From Streptomyces sp. CB02980 (lineage in GTDB: Bacteria > Actinomycetota > Actinomycetes > Streptomycetales > Streptomycetaceae), in the NCBI RefSeq assembly GCF_014451325.2, contig NZ_JACSCH020000002.1, positions 124,001 to 188,000 on the forward strand: 64,000 nucleotides of DNA, read 5' to 3'. Shown in pieces: positions 50,031-58,426 of this stretch (the stretch's first letter is position 1; each line of letters begins with the position of its first letter). A program made the position numbers and the translations under genes. The notes under the pieces are model-generated. The model ran no database searches and had not been told where the DNA came from. It saw nothing but the letters and a program-made list of their open reading frames with translations.

Positions 50031-51127
50031 AGACCGCCGACCGGACCGACGCTCCGGACAGCACGGAGGTGACGAAGCAGCGCGCGGCACGGCCCGCGGG
50101 CCGCGGTGTCCTGCGGATCGGCCCCTGGGTCGCCGTACCCGTGCGCCGTACCACCGTGATCGCCGCCGCGGTCTCCCTGCTGCTGCTCTGTGCCGCCGCC
50201 GTGGCCACGCTGTCGATGGGCAGGCTCGGCATCGACCTGTCCGATCTGCCGTCGGCCCTGGCGGGCGAGGCCACCGGCAAGAACGCCTTCGTCCTGAACC
50301 GGCTGCGCGGACCGCGGCTCGTGGTGGCCATCGCCACCGGCGCGGCCTTCGGCCTGTCCGGGGCCCTGTTCCAGTCCGTCACCCGCAATCCGCTGGGCAG
50401 TCCCGACGTCATCGGGCTCGGCGCCGGAGCCGGAGCGGGAGCGGCGGCCGCCGCCCTGTTCCTGCCCGACGTCATGCCGGTGGCCGTCGGCGCGCTGCTC
50501 GGCGCGATCCTCGCGATGACGGTCGTGTTCCTCGCCACCGGCACCGGGTTCCGCAGCCCGGGACGGCTCGTGGTGGCCGGTATCGGCGTGGCCGCGATGG
50601 CGACCGCGCTGACCCAGTACGTGGTGTACGCCGTCGAGCGCGACAAGGCCAGCGCCCTGACCGCCTACATCAACGGCAGCCTCTCCGCCCGCTCCTGGGA
50701 CGACGCGGCGACCATCTGGACGGTGCTGCTCGTCTCCCTGCCGTTCGCGGCGCTCCTCGCCCGGCCCCTGAGCATCGGCGAGATGGGCGACGACCTCTCC
50801 ACCGGTCTGGGGGCCCGCCCGGGCCGGACCGCGACCTGGGCGGTCGCGCTGTCGATCGTCCTCTCCGCCGGAGCCGTCAGTGTGGCGGGACCGATCGCGT
50901 TCATCTCCCTGACCGCGCCGCAGATCGCCAAGCGGGTCACCCGCGGCGGCGGACCGCACCTGGTCATGTCCACCCTGCTCGGGGCCCTGCTGCTGGTCCT
51001 GGCGGACCTGACCGCCCAGCAGTTGCCGCTCTTCGACAACCTGCCCGTCGGCCTGTACACGATGGCGGTCGGCGGCGCGTACCTGGGCTATCTGCTGCTG
51101 CGTGAGTGGAGGCGTCCCGCCGCCTGA
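50027..51127 (+). CDS. FecCD-family siderophore permease, second system, subunit 2
   Basis: A 366-residue permease with a ~40-residue polar leader followed by about ten membrane helices from VIAAAVSLLLLCAAAVAT. RLRGPRLVVAIATGAAFGLSGALFQSVTRNPLGSPDVIGLGAG and VAGPIAFISLTAPQIAKRV are FecCD landmarks. ATGA-coupled to the preceding permease. It is the last gene of the operon, ending 24 bp from a convergent gene. Together with 47928 and 48996 it forms an uptake system complete except for an ATPase, the reverse of the 17.9-21.0 kb operon, which has an ATPase but no binding protein. Confidence 0.92.
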   Translation: MKTADRTDAPDSTEVTKQRAARPAGRGVLRIGPWVAVPVRRTTVIAAAVSLLLLCAAAVATLSMGRLGIDLSDLPSALAGEATGKNAFVLNRLRGPRLVVAIATGAAFGLSGALFQSVTRNPLGSPDVIGLGAGAGAGAAAAALFLPDVMPVAVGALLGAILAMTVVFLATGTGFRSPGRLVVAGIGVAAMATALTQYVVYAVERDKASALTAYINGSLSARSWDDAATIWTVLLVSLPFAALLARPLSIGEMGDDLSTGLGARPGRTATWAVALSIVLSAGAVSVAGPIAFISLTAPQIAKRVTRGGGPHLVMSTLLGALLLVLADLTAQQLPLFDNLPVGLYTMAVGGAYLGYLLLREWRRPAA

Positions 51128-51151
51128 CCGGAAGGAGTTCCGGCGAGGGGG

Positions 51152-51724
51152 CTACGCGGGCCCGAGCGGGTCGCCGACGCGCAGGTTCCAGCGCTCGGCG
51201 CGCCCGCTCAGGTGCACGGCGGTCAGGGGGCGTACGTCCAGCCGCCGGGCCGCCTCGTCCGGTGCCCCGAGGGCGTGGACGAGGGCGGCGCGGATCACGT
51301 CCGGCTCGGCGACGACCGTGACGCGCCCCGAGCCGGCCCGCAGTCCGTCGAGCCAGGCCCCGACCCGTATCCGCAACTCGCGCGAGGACTCCCCGCCGTG
51401 GGGTGCCGCCGTCGGGTCGGACAGCCAGACGCCGAGCGCCGCCTCCTCGGCGGCGGCGACGGCCGCGAGGGTCTGCCCCCGCCACCGCCCCATGGCGCAG
51501 CCGGCGAGTGCGGTCACCGGCTCCGCCGCGAGACCGAGGGCCTCCGCGGTCCGGCGGCAGCGTGCCGAGGGCGAGGAGTACGCGCGCGAGGACGGGCCGA
51601 CGGCGGCGGCGACGGACTCGGCCCGGGCGATCCCCTCGGGGTCGAGGGGGCTGTCGTCGTCGAACCCGACGTCGCGCGATGAGCCGCTCGTGGCGGGGGA
51701 GATCAGCGTCAGCCGGACGGTCAT
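51152..51724 (-). CDS. Histidine-phosphatase-like protein lacking catalytic histidines
   Basis: A 190-residue protein with the layout of the phosphoglycerate mutase/CobC superfamily, but with its active site replaced. Where the family has the RHGxT phospho-acceptor, this has LTLISPATSGSS; where the second His motif (SHGxxIR) is expected it has VVAEPDVIRAALVHAL. Supporting family features are AYSSPSARCRRTAEALGL, GCAMGRWRGQTL and GGESSRELRIRVGAWLDGL. It is probably catalytically inactive or binds ligand only. It lies head-to-head with the cobalamin riboswitch and cbtBA genes, so a role in cobalt or corrinoid metabolism is suggested by context, not shown. Confidence 0.7.
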   Translation of the reverse strand: MTVRLTLISPATSGSSRDVGFDDDSPLDPEGIARAESVAAAVGPSSRAYSSPSARCRRTAEALGLAAEPVTALAGCAMGRWRGQTLAAVAAAEEAALGVWLSDPTAAPHGGESSRELRIRVGAWLDGLRAGSGRVTVVAEPDVIRAALVHALGAPDEAARRLDVRPLTAVHLSGRAERWNLRVGDPLGPA

Positions 51725-51869
51725 CGGCTTCCTTCTCGGTCGGGTCCTGGGGCGGCGCCCAGGGTAGCGCCGGGCCGCCGTGCCGACCGCGCCGAGCCGG
51801 GCTCACCACCCCCGGGGGGCGCACGAACGTGATTCAGGCCTCACGCCCTTGGCGGCGCACCCGGTGCGC

Positions 51870-52006
51870 GGTACGGTCGGGCGACATTTGAACAGCGTGA
51901 CGACGGCGAGACGGAAGTCCGGTGAGAATCCGGGACGGTCGCGCCACTGTGAGCCGCGCGCCGCCCTTCCGATCCCGGAGGCGGTGACACGGTGAGTCAG
52001 ACCCGT
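51870..52006 (+). ncRNA. Cobalamin (AdoCbl) riboswitch
   Basis: Conserved B12-riboswitch elements occur in order: GGAAGTCCGGTGAGAATCC at 51913-51931, a CGGGACGG segment, the B12-box core GCCACTG at 51943-51949 and a GTGAGTCAGACC 3' element near 51992-52003. It directly precedes cbtB (start 52062). Boundaries are approximate. High cobalamin should reduce expression of the cobalt transporter genes. Confidence 0.85.
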
Positions 52007-52061
52007 GGACCGTCGTCCTGCACCACCGTCCGGGACGCGAGTTCCCGCAGGAGGTTCCATC

Positions 52062-52289
52062 ATGGCCGAGGCTCTCGTCTCCGCTGCCGCATCCGCCCCT
52101 TCCGTGGCCGTTCCGGCCCCGCTGCCCGTCCGGGCCGTGCTGCCCTGGGCGTTCTTCGTCGGCCTTCTCGCGCTGATCGCGTTGTACTTCGTGGGCGCAG
52201 AGCAGGGTGCCACGTCCCTGATCGCGGGCTCCGACGTGCACGAGTGGGTGCACGACGGTCGTCATCTGCTCGGCTTCCCCTGCCACTGA
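52062..52289 (+). CDS. cbtB: CbtB-family cobalt transport subunit
   Basis: A 75-residue single-pass membrane protein. One transmembrane helix (about residues 26-46, VLPWAFFVGLLALIALYFVG) is followed by a periplasmic or external His-rich tail HEWVHDGRHLLGFPCH with several possible metal ligands, the hallmark of the small CbtB subunit. It works with CbtA in cobalt uptake. The start has CAGGAGG 7 nt upstream. The gene lies 56 bp after a cobalamin riboswitch and 14 bp before cbtA, so cobalt import is controlled by the level of the vitamin that contains it. Confidence 0.9.
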   Translation: MAEALVSAAASAPSVAVPAPLPVRAVLPWAFFVGLLALIALYFVGAEQGATSLIAGSDVHEWVHDGRHLLGFPCH

Positions 52290-52303
52290 GAGGCGATACG
52301 CAC

Positions 52304-53131
52304 ATGCACGCCTCAACTGTGAGATCCCTGCTGGTCCGTGGCATGCTCGCGGGCCTGATCGCCGGTCTCCTCGCCTTCGCCGTCGCCTACGTGGTGGGTG
52401 AGCCTCCCGTGGACGGCGCGATCGCCGTCGAGGAGGCCCAGGCCGCCCAGGAGGCGCACGCCGCTCCCGAGGCCCACGCCGGCCACGGTGGCACGGCCGC
52501 CGCGGAAGCCCCGGAGGAAGAGGAGGAGGCGGTCAGCCGTCCCGTCCAGTCGACCTTCGGCCTGGCCACCGGTGTCCTCGTGTACGGGGTGGCGCTCGGC
52601 GGCATCGCCGCGCTCGCCTTCTCCTTCGCGCTCGGCCGCATCGGCCGGTTCAGCCCTCGGGCGACGGCGGCGCTCACCGCGGCGGCGGCGTTCACCACCG
52701 TCTATCTGGTGCCGTTCCTGAAGTATCCGGCGACCCCGCCGGCCGTCGGCAATCCCGACACGATCGGGAAGCGCACCACCCTGTTCTTCCTGATGATCCT
52801 GCTCAGTGTGCTGCTCGGGCTCGCCGCGGTGATCGCGGGGCGGCGCCTTGCACCGCGACTGGGCAACTGGAACGCGACCCTGATCGCCGCGGCCGGGTTC
52901 GTCGTCGTGACCGGTGTCGCCTTCGTGCTGCTCCCCGCGAACGACGACGCGGTCAAGGCGGGCTTCCCCGCCGCGCTGCTCTGGGAGTTCAGGCTGGCCT
53001 CGCTGGCCGTCCAGGCCGTGCTGTGGGCGGTGTTCGGCGTGGTCTTCGGCGTCCTCGCCCAGAAGGTCCTCGCCGGCCGGACGTCCGCCGCCGACGCTCC
53101 GGCCCCGGTCGGGGCGCCGATCCCGGGCTGA
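52304..53131 (+). CDS. cbtA: CbtA-family cobalt transporter
   Basis: A 275-residue membrane protein with about six predicted helices. The first (MLAGLIAGLLAFAVAYVVG) is followed by a His/Ala/Glu-rich external loop (EAQAAQEAHAAPEAHAGHGG, residues ~47-66 region) that could bind cobalt, then an acidic patch EEEEEA, and helices including LVPFLKYPATPPAVGNPDTIG, a family-typical segment. GAGAGG about 8 nt upstream sets the start. It is co-transcribed with cbtB below the cobalamin riboswitch, and a perfect 14-bp terminator hairpin follows. Together CbtA and CbtB are thought to import cobalt for cobalamin synthesis. Confidence 0.9.
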   Translation: MHASTVRSLLVRGMLAGLIAGLLAFAVAYVVGEPPVDGAIAVEEAQAAQEAHAAPEAHAGHGGTAAAEAPEEEEEAVSRPVQSTFGLATGVLVYGVALGGIAALAFSFALGRIGRFSPRATAALTAAAAFTTVYLVPFLKYPATPPAVGNPDTIGKRTTLFFLMILLSVLLGLAAVIAGRRLAPRLGNWNATLIAAAGFVVVTGVAFVLLPANDDAVKAGFPAALLWEFRLASLAVQAVLWAVFGVVFGVLAQKVLAGRTSAADAPAPVGAPIPG

Positions 53132-53164
53132 CCGGCCGAACGGCCCCGCGCGGACCGCGCACCG

Positions 53165-53196
53165 ACCGCCCCGTACGCCCCTGCGTACGGGGCGGT
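53165..53196. terminator. Terminator hairpin after cbtA
   Basis: ACCGCCCCGTACGC and its exact complement form a 14-bp stem with a CCCT loop, 33 bp after the cbtA stop. Confidence 0.8.
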
Positions 53197-53262
53197 TCCG
53201 CGTTCCCGGGCAACCGCGGTCGGTCCGGCCGCCGTTGGAAGATCGCGAACCCCACTTCTCCG

Positions 53263-53268
53263 TATACT
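53263..53268 (+). promoter_or_regulatory. Putative -10 element of the SNF2 gene
   Basis: TATACT lies 45 bp before the TTG start of the SNF2 helicase gene, in an otherwise GC-rich gap. A convincing -35 at normal spacing was not found. Confidence 0.4.
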
Positions 53269-53312
53269 GAGTGCGCACGTCTCATCACGTTATGTGTACG
53301 GAGGATCTCCTC

Positions 53313-56300
53313 TTGGCTGGTCGTTCCCCGTCGGCCGACGACGTCCGGCAGTCGGCTCCCGTGGAGACCCGGGTACGAGCCGCATGGCACGAGCGGGCCA
53401 AGAGGGCTGTCGTGACGGGCCGGTCGGACCCCGACGTCGTGTCCGAGGCCGAGAGCCTGGCACGATCGGGGCAACTGACACAGCGAGACCTGCGGATGCT
53501 CCTCCTGGTGACCGACGACGACCCGGCGTGGCGGACCGCGCGCCGCCTCGCGGTCGAGGGCCTGCACGGCACACCGGAGGTGCCGCAGCAGATCCTCACG
53601 GCGCACGCGCAGCTCGAGTTCTGGCCACCGCTGACGTACGACGAGTCCGCCGAGCACCTTCCCGACGGACATGTCCTGCACACGGCGGCCGTACGACTCG
53701 GCCCCGGCGACGCCCAGGTGACGGGCCCGGCGCGGAGCGCGCGGACCGCGGCCCTCGCCCGTAGGTCCGCCGCCGACGCGATGCTCCGCCGACTCGCCGG
53801 GGTCGGGGAGACGGCGGGGGAGACGGCGGGGGAGACGGGCGGCGGGCGGCTGACGGTGCCGGGCATGGGGACGGAGGCCTTCGAGTCGCTGCTCGGCACC
53901 CGCGTGACGACGGAGGACGAGCCGGGCGAGGAGGTGGCGGCCGAGATCGTCCGCAGGGCGGGTTCGGCCCGGCTGCGGCACCGTGACGTCCATCTGCTGC
54001 TGTTCGGTGCGCGGGGCCCGGCGTGGCGGGAGTCGCGCGTACGGGCCCTGGGGCTCGCGGCGCGGATGCAGAACTCGGCGGCCACGCTGCTGCGCTGGCA
54101 CGCGGACGAGCGGGGCGCTGAACTCCGGCACACGGTCGTCGCGTCCGACGGAGGGTTCTCCTGCGGCTGGAGCTGGGAGGGCGGGGGCGGCGACGGCCGC
54201 GCGGTCGACGGCGCGGAACGCACCGCACGCGACCGCCGGCAGGCCGTCCACCTCGGCGCGGTCGCCCTCCTGGCGGAGCTGACCGGGCTTCCGGAGCCGG
54301 AGGAGGAACGGGCCTCCGACGGCGCCGGCGCGTCCCGGTCGGTGCGGATCCAGCCGGTGCCGGCGGGCCAGGATCCGGTGAAGTACCTGAACAAGTACAC
54401 CCAGTTGGAGGTCATCTCCAAGCCGGAGTCCACGTTCGCGACGGCGCCGAAGAGCGCAAGCTGCACCTACACCTGCACCCTCGTCCGCACGGGGGCGGAG
54501 GTGTCCGTCACCCGCCGGGCGAAGACGCGGGCGGACGCGCGCCGCGCGGCCGCCTCGGCGCTGATGGAGGAACTGGTCGCGCACGACGCCACGTCCACTC
54601 CCCCGGCGCGGGCGCCGGGGCGACCGTCCGTGCCGGGGCCGCGGTCCACCGATGGCGGGCCGAGTGTTCCGGCTGGGACTGTGATGCCGGGTTCGGGCTG
54701 GGGCTCGGGTCCGAGTCCGGGCCCGGCGACGGCTCCGAGTCCGGCTCCGGCTCCGGCTCCGGCTCCGGTGTTACGGATCGCGGTCGGTGACGTCCTCGCG
54801 GAAGCCCTCGCGGCCGGGTGCGCCGTCTCCTTCCTGCCCGGTGGCAGCGCACCCGCCGCGCTGCTGCTCCACCGGGCCGACGGGGCTCCGCTGCCGGACG
54901 TCGACCTCCCGGCGCCGCTGTCGTCGGCGCGCTGTTCGCTCCTCGTGCCCCCGGCGACCGCCCCCGTGCCCGTGGTCGGGTGGCGGGTTCCGCTCGCCCA
55001 GGCGGTACCCGTACTGCTGCGCCGGAACCGGGACGCCGGATGGCATCCGACAGCGGTGCAGTGGGCGCAGGCGACCCGGCTCGGGCTCCGGGCCGTCGCC
55101 GCCGGGCTCGTCCATCCGGCGCTCACCCCGGACGGAGCGGACCGGTGGCGGATGGGACCGCTGCCGGTCGCGCTCGCGCGGGCCGTGGAGGAGCTCGCCC
55201 GCCGTATGTCGCCGCGGGCCCATGCCGTCGCCGACGGGGGACGGTTCCTGGCAGCGCTCGACGCCGTTCCGGCGTTCCTCGACGCGCTGGCCGACACGAT
55301 GCTGCGTCCCCCGGCGTCGGTCCTGTTCGGCACCGGCCCGTTCCTCGCGTCGGCCGGCGGTCCGCTTCCCGAGGCGGAGGCCGCGCTTGTCCGGCCTTGG
55401 CTGGACGCCGTCGAGGACCGAACGCACTCCGGGCCGCCGCCCGGTCTGGTCGTCGAGTTCACCGCACCGTCCGAGGAGGAGGCCGCCGCCGGACGGCTGA
55501 CCGGTCGCCTGCTCGTCGCCGTCGACCCCGAGGACCCGGACCAGGAGGTTCCCGCGAGTCGTCTCCGGACCGCGCGTGAGCCGGTGGCGGGAGTCGAGCC
55601 GTACCACCTGCGGGAGCGCGTACGCCTCCGGCTCCGGCGCGCGGCCCGGCGGTGCGGGCTCCTGGCCGGGCTGCTCACCTCGCCCGAGCGGCTGGTGGCG
55701 GACGCCACGGGCATCACGCGGCTCCTCGAAGCCGAGACGGACCTGGCGGCCGAGGGCGTGCTGCTGCGCTGGCCGGCCGGACTGCGCGATCTGCTCTCCG
55801 CCCACACGGTGGTCGGGACGGAGGACGCCGTCACCACGGGCGAGGCCCTCGGCTCCCGCCCCACGGGCGGCGCGCCCCGCTTCAGTCTCCAGGCGCTGCT
55901 CGACTTCCGCTGGCGGTTCGCCCTCGGTGACGACGTGCTGAGCGAGGCCGAGATGGACGCGCTCGCGGAGGCCGCCCGGCCCCTCGTCCGGGTCCGGGGC
56001 CGCTGGGTGCTGCTCGATCCCCTCACCCTCGCGCGCGTACGCCGCCGGGAGATCGGCCCGCTCGCCGGTATCGACGCGCTCACCGCGGCCCTCACCGGCA
56101 CCGTGCACGTCGACGGCCGGACGGTGCCGTGCCGGGCGGGCGGCGGCCTCGCCGCCGTCGTCGACATCCTGCGCCGGGGCGAGCACGCGCCCCCGGTGCC
56201 CGCGCCCGCCGGGCTCGCGGCGACTCTCCGCGCCTATCAGGAGAGGGCGCTGGCCTGGCTCGCGCACACCGGCGGCACCGGGTTCGGCGCGGTCCTCGCC

Positions 56301-57638
56301 GACGACATGGGACTCGGCAAGACCCTGACGGCCATCGCGTACACCCTGCACCGGTACGAGAACGGGCGGCGCGGCCCGGTCCTGGTGGTGTGCCCGTCGT
56401 CGCTCGTGACCAACTGGGAGCGGGAGTTCCGCCGGTTCGCCCCGCAGCTCGACGTCACCGTCTACCACGGCACCCGGCGCAGCCTGGACGTCGCCGGGGA
56501 GCGGACCGTCGTCCTCACGACGTACGGAGTACTGCGCCGCGACGACGACCTGACCACCCGCGGCTGGGACATGGTGATCGCGGACGAGGCGCAGCACGCC
56601 AAGAACCACGCCTCCTCCACCGCCCGCCGCCTGCACGCGCTCACGTCCACCACCCGGCTGGCGCTGAGCGGCACCCCGGTCGAGAACAACCTCTCCGAGC
56701 TGTGGACCCTGCTCGACTGGGCCAATCCCGGCCTCTTCGGCCCGCTGAAGACCTTCCGGTCCCGGTACGCGGCCGCCGCCGAGCGCGACCCGGACGGCCC
56801 GGCCGCGCGTGCCCTGGCCCGGCTGATCGCGCCGTTCCTCCTGCGCCGGCGGAAGACCGACCCGGGGGTCGCCCCCGAACTGCCAGCGAAGGTGGAGACA
56901 CGGCGGATCGTCGAACTCACGGCGGAGCAGGTCGCCCTCTACGAGGCCGTCGTCCGCGAGACGATGGAGCAGCTCGCCCACTCCCCCTCCCTCGCCCGCT
57001 CCGGTCTGGTGTTCAAGCTGATCACCGCCCTGAAACAGATCACCAACCATCCCGCGCACTACTGGGGCGAGGACCATCCCGGCCCCTCCGGGGCCGGGGA
57101 GTTCACCGCGCGGTCGGCCAAGCTGGAAGCGCTCGGGGAGCTCGTCGAGGCGATCACCGCGCGCGGGGAGGCGGCGCTCGTCTTCACCAGCTACGTGACG
57201 ATGGGCCGGCTGCTCACCGAGCACCTCACGCACCTCGGCCATCGCCCGCTGTTCCTCCACGGCGGCCTGGACACCCGGCGGCGACAGGAGCTCGTCGACG
57301 CCTTCCAGGCGGGCCGCTCACCGCTGTTCGTGCTGTCCCTCAAGGCGGGCGGCACCGGCCTCACGCTGACCCGGGCCAGTCACGTCGTGCACTTCGACCG
57401 CAGCTGGAACGCCGCCGTGGAGGACCAGGCGTCCGACCGGGCGCACCGGATCGGGCAACGGCGGACCGTCACCGTTCACCGCCTCGTCACCCGCGGCACG
57501 ATCGAGGACCGGATCGACCAACTCCTGTCCCACAAACGGGCGTTGCAGGAGGCCGTGTTGGGGACGGGGGACGCCGGAATCGCCCGGCTCTCCGACCGGG
57601 AACTCGTCGACCTCGTCAGCCTGGGAGACCCGTCGTGA
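53313..57638 (+). CDS. SNF2-family helicase with three N-terminal dsRBD-like repeats
   Basis: A 1441-residue protein. Residues ~970-1441 are a HepA-like SNF2 ATPase: DDMGLGKTLTAI (near 998), the DEAQ box IADEAQHAKN (near 1091), LSGTPVENNLSELW, SLKAGGTGLTLTRA and DRAHRIGQ. A bacterial SNF2-associated domain precedes it (LDFRWRFALGDDVLSEAEMD). The N-terminal ~425 residues are unusual: three segments (~87-162, 249-325, 351-422) end in Ala/Arg-rich helices like the dsRBD signature, best in DPVKYLNKYTQLEVISK followed by AKTRADARRAAASALMEEL. Two of them follow a repeated helical unit. A Pro/Ala/Ser linker lies at ~425-490. GGAGGA 7 nt before the TTG sets the start. Double-stranded nucleic acid remodelling is inferred. 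Confidence 0.85.
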   Translation: MAGRSPSADDVRQSAPVETRVRAAWHERAKRAVVTGRSDPDVVSEAESLARSGQLTQRDLRMLLLVTDDDPAWRTARRLAVEGLHGTPEVPQQILTAHAQLEFWPPLTYDESAEHLPDGHVLHTAAVRLGPGDAQVTGPARSARTAALARRSAADAMLRRLAGVGETAGETAGETGGGRLTVPGMGTEAFESLLGTRVTTEDEPGEEVAAEIVRRAGSARLRHRDVHLLLFGARGPAWRESRVRALGLAARMQNSAATLLRWHADERGAELRHTVVASDGGFSCGWSWEGGGGDGRAVDGAERTARDRRQAVHLGAVALLAELTGLPEPEEERASDGAGASRSVRIQPVPAGQDPVKYLNKYTQLEVISKPESTFATAPKSASCTYTCTLVRTGAEVSVTRRAKTRADARRAAASALMEELVAHDATSTPPARAPGRPSVPGPRSTDGGPSVPAGTVMPGSGWGSGPSPGPATAPSPAPAPAPAPVLRIAVGDVLAEALAAGCAVSFLPGGSAPAALLLHRADGAPLPDVDLPAPLSSARCSLLVPPATAPVPVVGWRVPLAQAVPVLLRRNRDAGWHPTAVQWAQATRLGLRAVAAGLVHPALTPDGADRWRMGPLPVALARAVEELARRMSPRAHAVADGGRFLAALDAVPAFLDALADTMLRPPASVLFGTGPFLASAGGPLPEAEAALVRPWLDAVEDRTHSGPPPGLVVEFTAPSEEEAAAGRLTGRLLVAVDPEDPDQEVPASRLRTAREPVAGVEPYHLRERVRLRLRRAARRCGLLAGLLTSPERLVADATGITRLLEAETDLAAEGVLLRWPAGLRDLLSAHTVVGTEDAVTTGEALGSRPTGGAPRFSLQALLDFRWRFALGDDVLSEAEMDALAEAARPLVRVRGRWVLLDPLTLARVRRREIGPLAGIDALTAALTGTVHVDGRTVPCRAGGGLAAVVDILRRGEHAPPVPAPAGLAATLRAYQERALAWLAHTGGTGFGAVLADDMGLGKTLTAIAYTLHRYENGRRGPVLVVCPSSLVTNWEREFRRFAPQLDVTVYHGTRRSLDVAGERTVVLTTYGVLRRDDDLTTRGWDMVIADEAQHAKNHASSTARRLHALTSTTRLALSGTPVENNLSELWTLLDWANPGLFGPLKTFRSRYAAAAERDPDGPAARALARLIAPFLLRRRKTDPGVAPELPAKVETRRIVELTAEQVALYEAVVRETMEQLAHSPSLARSGLVFKLITALKQITNHPAHYWGEDHPGPSGAGEFTARSAKLEALGELVEAITARGEAALVFTSYVTMGRLLTEHLTHLGHRPLFLHGGLDTRRRQELVDAFQAGRSPLFVLSLKAGGTGLTLTRASHVVHFDRSWNAAVEDQASDRAHRIGQRRTVTVHRLVTRGTIEDRIDQLLSHKRALQEAVLGTGDAGIARLSDRELVDLVSLGDPS

Positions 57639-58339
57639 CCTCGACCGAGCCCACATCCGTACTGGACGGCGTCACCGAGCCGCCACCGGCGCCGCTGCCC
57701 GGGCTCGACGCGCTGCGCGCTCTCGTCGCCGACGCGGCGCTCCGCGCGGCGGCTCTGCTGGACGGCCCGGGAGGCGCGCTCACGGAAGGCAACGCAAGGG
57801 GAGGCGCCGCAACGGGAGGCGCCGCCGCTGACGGTGCCGCCGCTGAGGGCGCCTCCACTGAGGGTGCCGGCGCTGACGGTGCCTCCACTGACGGCGCCTC
57901 AGCCGATGGCGTCGACGACGTCACCGCGGACATCGTCCGCTTCGTCGCCCAGCACGGAGACACCCATCTGGAACGCGCCGCGCTCCGACTCGGCTGTTCC
58001 GCAGGCCGGATGAGACTTCTCGTCACGGCCCACCGGTGCGGCGGGCGGCCCGCCGTCGCCACCTGCCTCGCGCCGCTGCCTGCCGACCCCGACGTCCTGG
58101 CCGCCGCCGAGCATGCCGTCCAGCCGCTCCGCCCCTCCCCCACCGCCCCCGTGGAGCGCCACCACAACCACCTCACCGACGCGCCCGCACGGGTCCAGCT
58201 GCGGTACGGCCCCGACGGTCTCTGGCACCCGTACGTGGAGCGTTACGGCAGCTGGCAGCCGGCTGCCGCGCCGGCCCCCGACGCGGCGACGGCGTACCGG
58301 GCCGCCCGTACGGCGCTCCGCGGGGCGACCCGCACGTGA
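57635..58339 (+). CDS. Protein of unknown function coupled to the SNF2 helicase
   Basis: A 234-residue protein I do not recognise. Its GTG overlaps the helicase stop (GTGA), so the two are translated together and probably act together. Residues ~50-88 are a low-complexity Gly/Ala/Ser/Thr/Asp tract made of GA-x-GA units. Next comes a helical, HTH-like section VRFVAQHGDTHLERAALRLGCSAGRMRLLVTAHR (~95-128), then a C-terminal strand-rich part with RYGPDGLWHPYVERYGSWQPAA and a final Ala/Arg helix. The genes that follow SNF2 helicases in Streptomyces often encode SWIM-type zinc finger proteins; no SWIM cysteines are present here, so it could be a substitute partner or a degraded one. Confidence 0.65.
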   Translation: MTSTEPTSVLDGVTEPPPAPLPGLDALRALVADAALRAAALLDGPGGALTEGNARGGAATGGAAADGAAAEGASTEGAGADGASTDGASADGVDDVTADIVRFVAQHGDTHLERAALRLGCSAGRMRLLVTAHRCGGRPAVATCLAPLPADPDVLAAAEHAVQPLRPSPTAPVERHHNHLTDAPARVQLRYGPDGLWHPYVERYGSWQPAAAPAPDAATAYRAARTALRGATRT

Positions 58340-58426
58340 CGGCGGGGGCGTTCCGCCGAGCGGTACGCCGTCCCGCGCGCCCCGCCGGGACTCGACGACG
58401 ACTGAGCCGGGCCCCTGCCTCCCGGG

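Noticed and set aside
58340..58426. Terminator in the convergent gap between the 234-residue and 1632-residue genes
   Set aside because: No stem of convincing length was found by eye in this 87-bp gap.
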